DNA of 10,045 nucleotides from contig CALDHJ010000586.1 of assembly GCA_937941555.1 (NCBI GenBank), positions 1 through 10,045 on the forward strand, read 5' to 3'. Under the pieces are notes generated by a model. The model was not told the DNA's origin, searched no databases, and saw only the letters and a program-made list of their open reading frames with translations. The first letter of the stretch is position 1, and every line of letters begins with the position of its first letter. A program made the position numbers and the translations under genes. Shown here piece by piece: positions 1 through 6,396 of this stretch. This stretch comes from an uncultured Granulosicoccaceae bacterium. GTDB lineage: Bacteria > Pseudomonadota > Gammaproteobacteria > CALCKW01.

Positions 1-57
1 ACACCACACCGCATCAGGCGTTGGCACCAGCCCGACGGGCAAGCTGGCAGCACAACA

Positions 58-74
58 ATGGTGCATTGCACCAT
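58..74. repeat. Perfect 8-bp inverted repeat, operator-like
   Basis: The arms ATGGTGCA and TGCACCAT are exact reverse complements separated by one T. Symmetry this tight is typical of sites bound by homodimeric regulators. It lies about 180 bases upstream of the bicupin start, or inside the edge gene if that gene is real. No known operator is recognised, so function is inference only. Confidence 0.3.
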
Positions 75-215
75 CCAGATGCGCAGTCGAGTGCTGATAG
101 TGCCGTCGCTGCCGTTCAGCTCTTGCGGCGTCAGCAGCCACATTCGCGACAGGCCCAGCCAGGGCGAGCCCGGATTTTCGTTGCCTCACTGGTCCGATTG
201 AGGCAAGGTATCCAA

Positions 216-233
216 ATTGAATACGTATGCAAT
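216..233. promoter_or_regulatory. 18-bp dyad upstream of the bicupin gene, candidate operator
   Basis: ATTG-a-ATACGTAT-g-CAAT is symmetric at 8 of 9 base pairs. It sits in the most AT-rich patch of the leader, 21 bases before the bicupin start codon. AT-rich dyads with TTG/CAA ends are common for GntR-type and similar dimeric repressors, but the regulator cannot be assigned. A site here would overlap or closely follow the promoter and could block transcription of the bicupin-hydrolase pair. Confidence 0.35.
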
Positions 234-254
234 CTGTCTCGCCGGAGCGATCCC

Positions 255-1226
255 ATGACACCCGAAGAAATGGAGAAACGGACGGTCCGCTACGGCGAAC
301 TGGTGCCCTGCAAGACCGCGTTCATCGACGCGCACACGCCAGGCTCCGACCAGAAGGAAAACTTCACCATCATCGGCGCCGGCGTCTCGGAGAGCCCGGA
401 TCAGCACGTGCACATCCGCGAGACACCCGGCTTCAACATCGGCGCGGCCGGGCAACCGCCCCATTGCCGAAACTCGCTCCACACCCACCGCACCGCCGAG
501 GTCTTTTTCGTGTTGCGCGGACGCTGGCGCTTTTTCTGGGGCCGCCACGGTGATGCTGGCGAAGTGGTGCTCGAAGAAGGCGACATCTTCAACATCCCGA
601 CTGGCATGTTTCGCGGCTTCGAGAACATCGGCACCGACTACGGCATGATCATGGCGATCCTCGGTGGCGACGACGCCGGTGGCGGCGTGTTGTGGGCGCC
701 GCAGGTTATCGAGGAGGCGCGCGAACACGGCCTCGTGCTCGCTGAAACCGGGCAACTCTATGACACCAAACGCGGCGAGTCGCTGCCCGACGGCGTCGCG
801 CCCATGCCGGTCATGGACGACGCAAGCCTGGCACTCATGCAGGAGCCCGCCACCCGAGATGTCGTGCCGCACCATGTGGCGCGCTACTGGGATCTCATGG
901 CCCTCGCCGATCGGCAACCCGCGCGCGTGATCGGAGAAGATGCACTGCTCTATGACAAGCCCGGATTCGAAGTCGACTTCCTCACCCGCGGTTCGCTCGA
1001 CGACAGCCGGATAGAAAGCAGCCGTCACGAAATCCTCATGCCGATGCGCGGCCACTGGCAACTGGCCTGGGACGGCGGCACCACAACACTCAACCCCGGT
1101 GACACCTGTGCCATCCCCCCCGGCTTGAGCCACGCCATCGCACCGTCGATGAGTGGCGAGTCGAGTCTGTACCGCGTGCGCAATACCGACGACCGAGCCG
1201 GGCCGACCACACCGCGACCCACCTGA
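255..1226 (+). CDS. Two-domain cupin (bicupin) protein
   Basis: This is a 323-residue soluble protein with two cupin beta-barrels, the architecture of gentisate-dioxygenase-like and related bicupins; the substrate is unknown. In the N-terminal domain motif 1 is intact: H76, H78, E82 and G89 fit the HxHx3Ex6G pattern. Motif 2 is G109...P115-T-G117, but the expected metal-binding His is R120. In the C-terminal domain motif 1 keeps only E259 and G266 and lacks the HxH pair, while motif 2 is complete with P288, G290 and H293. A metal, if present, is therefore most likely in the N-terminal barrel. The ATG at 255 is chosen because GGAG lies 7 bases upstream and the in-frame upstream translation is not protein-like. 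The alpha/beta hydrolase starts 8 bases after the stop, suggesting one transcript and possibly consecutive steps. It could be a ring-cleavage-type enzyme, an isomerase or a non-catalytic binding protein. Confidence 0.85.
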   Translation: MTPEEMEKRTVRYGELVPCKTAFIDAHTPGSDQKENFTIIGAGVSESPDQHVHIRETPGFNIGAAGQPPHCRNSLHTHRTAEVFFVLRGRWRFFWGRHGDAGEVVLEEGDIFNIPTGMFRGFENIGTDYGMIMAILGGDDAGGGVLWAPQVIEEAREHGLVLAETGQLYDTKRGESLPDGVAPMPVMDDASLALMQEPATRDVVPHHVARYWDLMALADRQPARVIGEDALLYDKPGFEVDFLTRGSLDDSRIESSRHEILMPMRGHWQLAWDGGTTTLNPGDTCAIPPGLSHAIAPSMSGESSLYRVRNTDDRAGPTTPRPT

Positions 1227-1234
1227 CCCAGCCT

Positions 1235-1957
1235 GTGGCCACACCCTCGGTTGAAGGCGCACACGCCCTGCCTCTGGTGTTGTTGCCGGGGATGATGTGC
1301 GATGCGCGCCTGTTCGCGCCGCAGATCACCGCCTTTTCTGCTGAACGCGCGGTCATGGTGGCGCCGCTGCACGCCGCCGATACCATCGACGCGCTGGCGC
1401 AGGCCGTATTGCGTGATGCGCCGCCGCGCTTTGCCCTCGCCGGATTGTCGATGGGCGGGATCGTCGCCATGGCGGTGCTGCGCCATGCGCCCGACCGCGT
1501 CGACCGCGTCGCCCTGCTCGACACCAACCCTCTCGCCGAGACGCCCGAACGCGCCGCCGAGCGCGCGCCGCAAATCGAGCGGGCACTGCGCGGAGAATTG
1601 CGAGCGATCCTGCGCGACGAGATGAAACCCCACTATCTCGCCCCCGACTCCGACCACAAGACACTGCTCGACCTGTGCATGGCGATGGGCATGTCACTCG
1701 GTCCGGAGGTGTTTGCACGCCAGTCACGCGCGTTGCGCGCGCGACCCGACCACACCGAAACACTCAGTCACTCACCCCATCCGGCGCTGATCGCTTGCGG
1801 TGAGCACGACACCTTGTGCCCACTTGAGCGCCACACCGTGATGCGTGATCTGATGCCAAATGCCACCTTGACGGTGATCGCCGACGCCGGTCACCTGCCC
1901 ACACTCGAGAACCCGGACGCTACCAACACCGCGATGAGCGACTGGCTACGCCGCTGA
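1235..1957 (+). CDS. Alpha/beta-fold hydrolase
   Basis: This 240-residue, probably cytoplasmic, serine hydrolase belongs to the broad family that includes BioH-like esterases and enol-lactonases. The N-terminal strand and oxyanion region read LPLVLLPG (12-19). The nucleophile elbow is G-L-S-M-G with S72. D192 in the GEHDTLCP loop and H220 in DAGHLP complete the catalytic triad. Residues from about 100 to 160 are helical and probably form the lid over the active site. The start is a GTG 8 bases after the bicupin stop. No good ribosome-binding site is seen, so translation is probably coupled to the bicupin. The pairing suggests hydrolysis of an ester or lactone connected with the bicupin reaction, but that is inference. 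The gene converges on the ArsR-type regulator with only 17 bases between the stops and no obvious terminator. The family assignment is strong; the substrate cannot be told. Confidence 0.9.
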   Translation: MATPSVEGAHALPLVLLPGMMCDARLFAPQITAFSAERAVMVAPLHAADTIDALAQAVLRDAPPRFALAGLSMGGIVAMAVLRHAPDRVDRVALLDTNPLAETPERAAERAPQIERALRGELRAILRDEMKPHYLAPDSDHKTLLDLCMAMGMSLGPEVFARQSRALRARPDHTETLSHSPHPALIACGEHDTLCPLERHTVMRDLMPNATLTVIADAGHLPTLENPDATNTAMSDWLRR

Positions 1958-1974
1958 GCCGCACGCGCAAGCGA

Positions 1975-2682
1975 TCAGAATTCCCTTGCGCAAAAGCAAC
2001 GCAAAAACGCCGCTTCGCCGCGCGATGAGAAGTCGACGATACGGGAATCAGGGACGCGCTCACCCCAACCCTTGCGCAGCACATGCTCGAGCAGCACCTG
2101 CCCCAGACGACCCGCCAGGTGCAGCCGGCGTGCACTCCAATCAAGACAGGCCCGGCACTGTGGACGGCGGCTTCCGGATGCAGCAGGCAGCTCTTGCTCG
2201 ACGCCAAGCGCCCGCAACGCCGCGTCACCCGTTTCGCTGACGCGAACGTGTGGCGAATCGGTTGCCGGCTCCACCAACAGAATGCCCCGTTGGTGCAAGC
2301 CATCGAACAGGGCCACACCCAGGTCGCCGGCGAGGTGGTCGTAACACACACGGGCTTTGCGCAAGGCCGGTGACGAGGGGCCGGTTGCGACCGTTGAACA
2401 GCGCGGTCTGCCGCCAAGCCCCATAAGCTGCTCGAGCAATTGCGCCACCGACTCACCGGCGAGGGCAAAATAGTGGTGACGCCCCTGCCGGTGGCGCTGG
2501 ATCAAGCCCTCATCAAACAGTCGCGCGAGGTGGCTGCTGGCGGTTTGCCGAGTCACCCCGGCGGTGTTCGAGAGCTCCGTGGCGGTCAGCGCGCGCCCAT
2601 CCATCAGCGCGACCAGCATCGCGGCGCGGGCCGGGTCGCCGATGGCGCTTGCGATTCGAGCGATGGGTGGGGATTCGATCAT
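1975..2682 (-). CDS. ArsR-type HTH regulator with a duplicated C-terminal domain
   Basis: This is a 235-residue DNA-binding regulator. Residues 5-75 form a winged helix of the ArsR/SmtB type: an IGDPARAAML start, a helix-turn-helix around 35-54 (TATELSNTAGVTRQTASSHL) and a wing near RQGRHHYF. Ordinary ArsR proteins are about 100-120 residues; this one carries about 125 more. The extension contains the pattern C...HLAGxLGxxL twice, near 113-130 and 179-200, each followed by a Gly-Ala-Ala-Leu-type helix. It has Cys residues at 95, 113, 176, 179, 229 and 231, but not the classical ArsR metal motif. The ATG at 2682 is chosen because conserved ArsR sequence begins there; the frame is open 31 codons further upstream. 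A 5-bp GC hairpin (2694-2708) lies in the leader. It is divergent from the NIPSNAP gene and probably regulates that operon and itself. The effector is unknown. Confidence 0.85.
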   Translation of the reverse strand: MIESPPIARIASAIGDPARAAMLVALMDGRALTATELSNTAGVTRQTASSHLARLFDEGLIQRHRQGRHHYFALAGESVAQLLEQLMGLGGRPRCSTVATGPSSPALRKARVCYDHLAGDLGVALFDGLHQRGILLVEPATDSPHVRVSETGDAALRALGVEQELPAASGSRRPQCRACLDWSARRLHLAGRLGQVLLEHVLRKGWGERVPDSRIVDFSSRGEAAFLRCFCAREF

Positions 2683-2719
2683 GACGTGATGCTGCCCCCA
2701 GACGGGGCGCGGTTCAAGC

Positions 2720-2752
2720 CCGACACTTCGGTGCGGCTCGAAGCGTTGTCGG
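2720..2752. promoter_or_regulatory. Interrupted inverted repeat in divergent promoter region, candidate operator
   Basis: CCGACA-CTTCG and CGAAG-cgt-TGTCGG form an 11-bp dyad around an 8-base centre, with three unpaired bases in the right arm. It sits between the divergent starts of the ArsR-type regulator (2682) and the NIPSNAP gene (2801), where an autoregulatory operator would be expected. No clear -10 or -35 elements were found in this 118-base gap, so the position relative to the promoters is unknown. Confidence 0.4.
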
Positions 2753-2800
2753 CCAGACGCACTGACACTGCTCACACCCTGCGATCACGAGGACACGGCC

Positions 2801-3112
2801 ATGGCCATCACTTGCTTCATCGAATACCACATCGAGCCGACCCAACGCGCCGACTTCGCCACCTACGCCCGGGCCTGGGGCGAGATCATTCCGGACTGCG
2901 GCGCAGACCTCTTCGGCTATTTCGGGCCGCACGAAGGCTGCAGCGAAACGGCCTACGGCGTCTACACCCTGCCCGATCTCGCGAGCTACGAGCGCTACCG
3001 CGCCCGCCTGGCAGAACACCCGGGCGCACAGGCCAATTTCGCCTTCGCCCAGGCACGGCGATTTCTGCGTCGAGAGCGTCGCCGCTTTCTGGTAAAAGAC
3101 TCGGCAGGCTGA
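2801..3112 (+). CDS. NIPSNAP family protein
   Basis: This 103-residue protein has the NIPSNAP pattern: an initial strand ITCFIEYHIEP, an aromatic/acidic helix (FATYARAWGEIIP), then GYFGPHEG, a second strand TAYGVYTLPDL, the helix YERYRARL and a basic C-terminus. NIPSNAP proteins adopt the dimeric alpha/beta-barrel fold; their bacterial members lack an agreed biochemical role. The length is normal for the bacterial form. AGGA at 2790-2793 lies 7 bases before the ATG, which fixes the start. The next gene, ABM-like, follows after 33 bases with its own ribosome-binding site, so the two are probably co-transcribed. Control by the divergent ArsR-type regulator is likely from position alone. There is no signal peptide or membrane segment, so a cytoplasmic location is expected. 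Confidence 0.88.
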   Translation: MAITCFIEYHIEPTQRADFATYARAWGEIIPDCGADLFGYFGPHEGCSETAYGVYTLPDLASYERYRARLAEHPGAQANFAFAQARRFLRRERRRFLVKDSAG

Positions 3113-3145
3113 CATGGCCTGGCCCACCCATGGAGACACCCGCTG

Positions 3146-3481
3146 ATGATTGCTGTCGTATTTGAAGTCTGGCCAGACCCGGGTAACCGCAGCCGTTACC
3201 TCGACCTCGCCGCCGAGTTGAAACCGTTGCTCGAATCGATCGACGGTTTCATCTCGGTCGAACGCTTCGAGAGCCTGACGGAATCGGGCAAGATGTTGTC
3301 GCTGAGCTTCTTCCGGGACGAGCAGGCGGTGATGGCCTGGCGCAATACCCTCGAGCACCGCAAGGCGCAAGCGTTGGGCCGCTCAGGCTACTTCCTCAAC
3401 TACCGCTTGCGGGTGTGTGAAGTGCTGCGCGACTACGGGATGCGCGAGCGCGATCAGATTCCGGACGACAGCACACGCTGA
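3146..3481 (+). CDS. Antibiotic biosynthesis monooxygenase (ABM) domain protein
   Basis: This 111-residue single-domain protein belongs to the ABM superfamily, whose members include quinone-forming monooxygenases and IsdG/HmoA-like haem-degrading enzymes. Visible family features are the first strand IAVVFEVWPDPG, the helix YLDLAAELKPLLESIDGF, the strand FISVERFES, and the W65-R-N-T-L-E-H71 segment followed by the strand FLNYRLRV. The W and H in the fourth helix region are typical of the family, but do not show whether the protein degrades haem, oxidises an aromatic compound or merely binds a ligand. GGAGA at 3132-3136 lies 9 bases before the ATG. It is the second gene of the NIPSNAP operon, and both products have the same overall barrel fold. 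It converges with the racemase gene, leaving a 59-base gap with a weak hairpin but no clear terminator. Confidence 0.88.
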   Translation: MIAVVFEVWPDPGNRSRYLDLAAELKPLLESIDGFISVERFESLTESGKMLSLSFFRDEQAVMAWRNTLEHRKAQALGRSGYFLNYRLRVCEVLRDYGMRERDQIPDDSTR

Positions 3482-3540
3482 ACGCAAGGGCGGCCCGGGC
3501 GATCTGGCGTGACCGCCTTGGTGACACAAATTGGCTCTCG

Positions 3541-4704
3541 TCAGGTCGGGTCCGTTTCACCGTCCGACCCGAGCACCGCCCCGTTGGCGCGCGCGGCGCG
3601 CACCGCCTCGGCAGAGTAGCCGATCTCCCGCAGAATCAACTCGGCCTCTGCACCGGGTGCGCCGGGTGCACGCGGCTCGGGAGCGGGCGTGCGACTGAAG
3701 CGCGGCGCGGGTGCGGCCTGAGCGACTCCGTCAACATCGACCCAGGTCTCGCGGGCGGCATTGTGCGGGTGTGTCATCGCGTCGGAAAAGCTCAACACCG
3801 GCGCTACGCAGGCGTCGCTGCCGGCAAACACTGCCTCCCAGTGTGCACGTGACTGCGACGCGATGATCTCCGCAATCCGAGCCTGCCACGCGGGCCAGCC
3901 GTTGCGATCATACTGCGGTGGCATGTCACTCGGGTCGATCTCGAGACCCGCAACAAAGGTCTTGAAAAAAGCCGGCTCGAGCGGCCCGACACTCAGGTAC
4001 TGTTGATCCGCCGTCTCGTAGCAGCGATAGAATGGCGCGCCGCCGTCGAGCAGATTCGCGCCTCGCGCGTCCGCCCATTCGCCACGCGCCACCCACTGGT
4101 ACATCAGGCCCATCATCGCTGGCACCCCATCGACCATGGCGGCATCGACCACCTGCCCTGCGCCGGACCGATCGCGCTCCCACAGCGCTGCAAACACGCC
4201 GAACAGAAGGAACATCGTGCCGCCGCCGTAGTCTCCCACCAGATTGAGCGGCGGCGGCGGTGGCAGTGTCGGATCGCCCATGGCGCCAAGAGCTCCGCTG
4301 AGAGCCAGGTAGTTGAGGTCATGTCCCGCGGTGCTTGCCAAGGGGCCGCTCTGCCCCCAACCGGTCATGCGCGCATACACCAGCGCCGGGTGGCGCTCGA
4401 GCAGGGTGTCGGGACCGAGCCCGAGCCGCTCCATGACACCGGGCCGGAAGCCCTCGATCAACACATCGGCGCGCGCCACCATCTCGATCGCAATGGCCAC
4501 GGCCTCGGGCTGTTTGAGATCGAGTGCAATGGAGCGTTTGTTTCGGCGGTTGATGTCGGTCGTGTCGGCAGCCGCGGCCGCCCGATCGATCACCGTGACG
4601 GTCGCGCCGAGGTCGGCCAGGAGCTGTCCAGCCAGCGGCGCGGGTCCGAGCCCGGCCATTTCAACGACAGTGAGCCCTCTCAGTGGGCCTGATTGCGTTG
4701 TCAC
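3541..4704 (-). CDS. CaiB/BaiF family enzyme, alpha-methylacyl-CoA racemase-like
   Basis: This 387-residue protein is a family III CoA-transferase fold enzyme, closest in motifs to alpha-methylacyl-CoA racemase, which interconverts the 2R and 2S forms of 2-methylacyl-CoA thioesters. The N-terminal segment LADLGATVTVIDRA is the CoA-binding start, followed by RNKRSIALDLK and GFRPGVMERLGLGP. H128 and D129 in AGHDLNYLALSG, D158 in NLVGDYGGG and E243 in VGPLEPAFF line up, with an offset of two, with H126, D127, D156 and E241 described for the Mycobacterium racemase. This favours racemase over formyl- or carnitine-CoA transferase. A GTG start at 4704 is preferred over upstream in-frame ATG codons because AGGAGA lies 8 bases before it. 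The C-terminal tail is rich in Pro and Ala. It is divergent from the GT-C gene. Its substrate may be a branched acyl-CoA from side-chain or isoprenoid breakdown, but nothing nearby specifies it. Confidence 0.88.
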   Translation of the reverse strand: MTTQSGPLRGLTVVEMAGLGPAPLAGQLLADLGATVTVIDRAAAAADTTDINRRNKRSIALDLKQPEAVAIAIEMVARADVLIEGFRPGVMERLGLGPDTLLERHPALVYARMTGWGQSGPLASTAGHDLNYLALSGALGAMGDPTLPPPPPLNLVGDYGGGTMFLLFGVFAALWERDRSGAGQVVDAAMVDGVPAMMGLMYQWVARGEWADARGANLLDGGAPFYRCYETADQQYLSVGPLEPAFFKTFVAGLEIDPSDMPPQYDRNGWPAWQARIAEIIASQSRAHWEAVFAGSDACVAPVLSFSDAMTHPHNAARETWVDVDGVAQAAPAPRFSRTPAPEPRAPGAPGAEAELILREIGYSAEAVRAARANGAVLGSDGETDPT

Positions 4705-4712
4705 GTCGTGTC

Positions 4713-4718
4713 TCTCCT
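4713..4718 (-). promoter_or_regulatory. Ribosome-binding site that sets the racemase GTG start
   Basis: On the minus strand this reads AGGAGA, 8 bases before the GTG at 4704. The first recognisable family residues follow directly, so it decides against the longer form starting at 4773. Confidence 0.7.
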
Positions 4719-4958
4719 GCGCGTCAATCGGCTGATTCCCTTCCTCGGTGAACTCTAAACCCGAACACCACAAGCGCTCGACATTAATTTTTACTCAAAC
4801 GCAGCGTTACCACGCGTAAGAACGACAATCTCGACTATGTTCTGTGGGCCGAATGCGGCTGACCGCTGCTGACGCCGCGGCTTGCCGGCAAACGGCACGC
4901 CAGACATCAGCCACAACGCGTAGCGCGCTCTCTTGCCGCAGCAACCGTTGACAGCACC

Positions 4959-4963
4959 AGGAG
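4959..4963 (+). promoter_or_regulatory. Ribosome-binding site for the TTG start of the GT-C gene
   Basis: AGGAG lies 6 bases before the TTG at 4970. The next in-frame ATG is 48 codons later, after the first membrane segment, so the TTG is very probably the real start. Confidence 0.7.
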
Positions 4964-4969
4964 ACCAGT

Positions 4970-6385
4970 TTGCCATCGGGCCACCCTTCACGCACCGCAC
5001 TGGCGCCGTCCACACAGCCGTTCTCAGAGCTCCCGCCCGCGGCCTATCTCGCGCTGTTCGGGATCTCGGTCTGCATCGCATTGTTCATATCGCTCATCCT
5101 CCCGGCACTGGGGATGGCCGCCAAATGGGGAGGCACCGGTCACGACGGCTATCTCGAACTGGCTGCCAGCCTGCACGCCGGGACCGGCTTCCGCTTCAGC
5201 GCCGATGGGCCACCGGTGTTCCACCGCCCGCCGCTCTACCCGGCGCTGTTGGCGCCCGTCATGGGTTTCGGCGTACCCGTGCAGAAGATCTATGTCGCCC
5301 TGCTGAATAGTGTGTTCTTCACGGTGGCCTGTCTCTACACCGTGAGATCTGTCCAGCTTTTGTACCGCCACCCGGCGGTCGGTGTTGTCGCCGTCGTGTT
5401 GTTGATGGCCAACCCCTGGATCTACCGGCTGATCAGCTCCCCGCTCAGCGCCGTGATGCAGATGGGCCTCTACACCGCGCTCTGTTTTCATGTGCTGAAG
5501 CTTGTCATCGATTGCGATCGGATCACCGCGCTGCCCGCGAGGACGCTCGCCATTCACATCGCCCGCCTGAGCCTGCTGACATCGGCACTGTGTTATTCAC
5601 ACGGCACCAGCCTCTATGTCTGCAGCGCCCTGCTGTTTTTCACCCTGACCTTCACCATCGCCACCGGCCGTTGGCGGTTGACTCTCATGACGACCTTGCT
5701 CGCCTGCCTCACGGTCATGGCGCTCGCGCCCTGGGCGGCGCGCAACGAGGCACTGCTCGGGCGCGCGGAACCCGTGACCAGCGGCGCAGGCTATACCTAC
5801 TTTCTGGGCAACATCTACTGGAACGTCGACAACACGGCCCACCACGGCAACCGCGATCGCAATGCCGTATCACTGATCAGTGGCGGCGTCACGGAGCCGA
5901 ATAGCGACATGGTCAGCCACTGGGGTGTGGTGGACCCGGCTGTGGATGGCCAGATGCGCGAGGCTATGGTTTCGCACATCGCCGAGAACCCGGTCGAGGT
6001 TCTGACCAAGTCGCTGCTGAACCTCGGCGATATCTTTTTCCCAGTCACACACGTCGCGTGGTGTGCAGCGGGCGGTGTGAGTGAGTATTGCGCCGAGACC
6101 ATGGCGCCCTACCAGCTCGGCCAACGCGTGTTGCGCTCACTCTACTGCGCACTGCTTATCGGCTTTGCCGTGTTCAGCGTGTTTGCCGGATCACGTGCGG
6201 CCTGGTGGTTGCCGGGGCTCGCGCTGTGCTGCGCGGGGCTCTACAGCGTGCCCTATCTGCCGATTGCAACCTACGCCCACCACGGCATCTACTCGCTCGG
6301 TGCCTTGCCCTTGTTGAGCGCGTTGGCTGCCGCTGCCCTGGTGAGTCTGGCGCGTCGACGGCAGGCGGTGACGGTCGCGCTCTGA
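4970..6385 (+). CDS. GT-C fold integral membrane glycosyltransferase-like protein
   Basis: This 471-residue polytopic membrane protein resembles the PMT/ArnT-type GT-C transferases, which move sugars from polyprenyl-phosphate donors to lipid or protein acceptors on the outer side of the inner membrane. After a short cytoplasmic tail, the first membrane helix spans about 24-47. Next comes the expected extracytoplasmic loop with D59-G60-Y61 and the RPPLYP motif at 86-91, where GT-C enzymes carry their catalytic acid. Further hydrophobic segments lie near 106-124, 137-152, 162-180, 200-230, 237-255, 391-407, 411-430 and 440-461. The stretch 255-385 is a soluble loop with a PWAARN entry and an NPVEVL helix typical of this group. 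The start is TTG, supported by AGGAG 6 bases upstream. No polyprenol kinase, sugar donor enzyme or other envelope gene is nearby, so the acceptor is unknown. It converges with the hydratase gene, 11 bases apart. Confidence 0.75.
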   Translation: MPSGHPSRTALAPSTQPFSELPPAAYLALFGISVCIALFISLILPALGMAAKWGGTGHDGYLELAASLHAGTGFRFSADGPPVFHRPPLYPALLAPVMGFGVPVQKIYVALLNSVFFTVACLYTVRSVQLLYRHPAVGVVAVVLLMANPWIYRLISSPLSAVMQMGLYTALCFHVLKLVIDCDRITALPARTLAIHIARLSLLTSALCYSHGTSLYVCSALLFFTLTFTIATGRWRLTLMTTLLACLTVMALAPWAARNEALLGRAEPVTSGAGYTYFLGNIYWNVDNTAHHGNRDRNAVSLISGGVTEPNSDMVSHWGVVDPAVDGQMREAMVSHIAENPVEVLTKSLLNLGDIFFPVTHVAWCAAGGVSEYCAETMAPYQLGQRVLRSLYCALLIGFAVFSVFAGSRAAWWLPGLALCCAGLYSVPYLPIATYAHHGIYSLGALPLLSALAAAALVSLARRRQAVTVAL

Positions 6386-6396
6386 CACCCGACACG

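Larger units (their letters stand above)
1..254. other. Left-edge region, possible gene fragment plus control region
   Basis: No gene can be named here. Two reading frames that share the same third codon positions are open to the left edge. One is on the plus strand, bases 1-201, about 66 codons ending in TGA at 199-201. The other is on the minus strand, bases 1-185, with a possible ATG in a Met-Trp-Leu-Leu context. By hand count their shared third positions are about 74% GC, which hints that one is the end or start of a real gene, but first- and second-position GC are about equal and do not choose between them. Neither translation resembles a family I know. The plus frame of the downstream cupin gene is also open here, but its translation is rich in Arg, Gln, His and Ser and does not look like protein. 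Bases 205-235 are AT-rich for this genome and probably contain the cupin promoter. Confidence 0.4.
4705..4969. other. Divergent intergenic region (265 bases)
   Basis: This separates the racemase-like gene from the GT-C gene and must contain promoters for both. It contains the two ribosome-binding sites and an AT-rich island near 4783-4797 that stands out from the GC-rich surroundings and is the likeliest place for a promoter. I found no convincing -35/-10 pair, small gene, RNA gene or riboswitch. A 10-bp palindrome TTGCCGGCAA lies at 4882-4891, but one this short is expected by chance. Confidence 0.6.

Noticed and set aside
58..74. NtrC binding site
   Set aside because: The NtrC pattern has TGCACC before GGTGCA with a 5-base gap; here the half-sites are in the opposite order with a 1-base gap.
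21..254. In-frame N-terminal extension of the bicupin from an ATG at 21
   Set aside because: The extra residues are low in hydrophobic content and rich in Arg, Gln and His, and a good ribosome-binding site precedes the ATG at 255.
186..1262. 358-codon minus-strand ORF opposite the bicupin
   Set aside because: The plus strand encodes recognisable cupin motifs across the same bases. The antisense translation shows no family signature and is the usual open shadow in GC-rich DNA.
1025..1657. 210-codon minus-strand ORF across the bicupin/hydrolase junction
   Set aside because: It lies opposite the alpha/beta hydrolase, whose catalytic triad is clear; the antisense product has no recognisable domain.
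2440..3370. Long ORFs on both strands over the divergent region (2440-3165 plus, 2714-3370 minus)
   Set aside because: They overlap the well-supported regulator, NIPSNAP and ABM genes in other frames and show no domain.
3482..3540. Terminator between the ABM and racemase-like genes
   Set aside because: AAGGgCGG and CCGCCTT can pair, but with a bulge, a long loop and no T-run; too weak to call.
4003..4692. 229-codon plus-strand ORF
   Set aside because: Antisense shadow of the racemase-like gene.
4948..4953. Perfect TTGACA, a possible -35 element for the GT-C gene
   Set aside because: A -10 at normal spacing would fall at or past the TTG start, and no TATAAT-like sequence is there.
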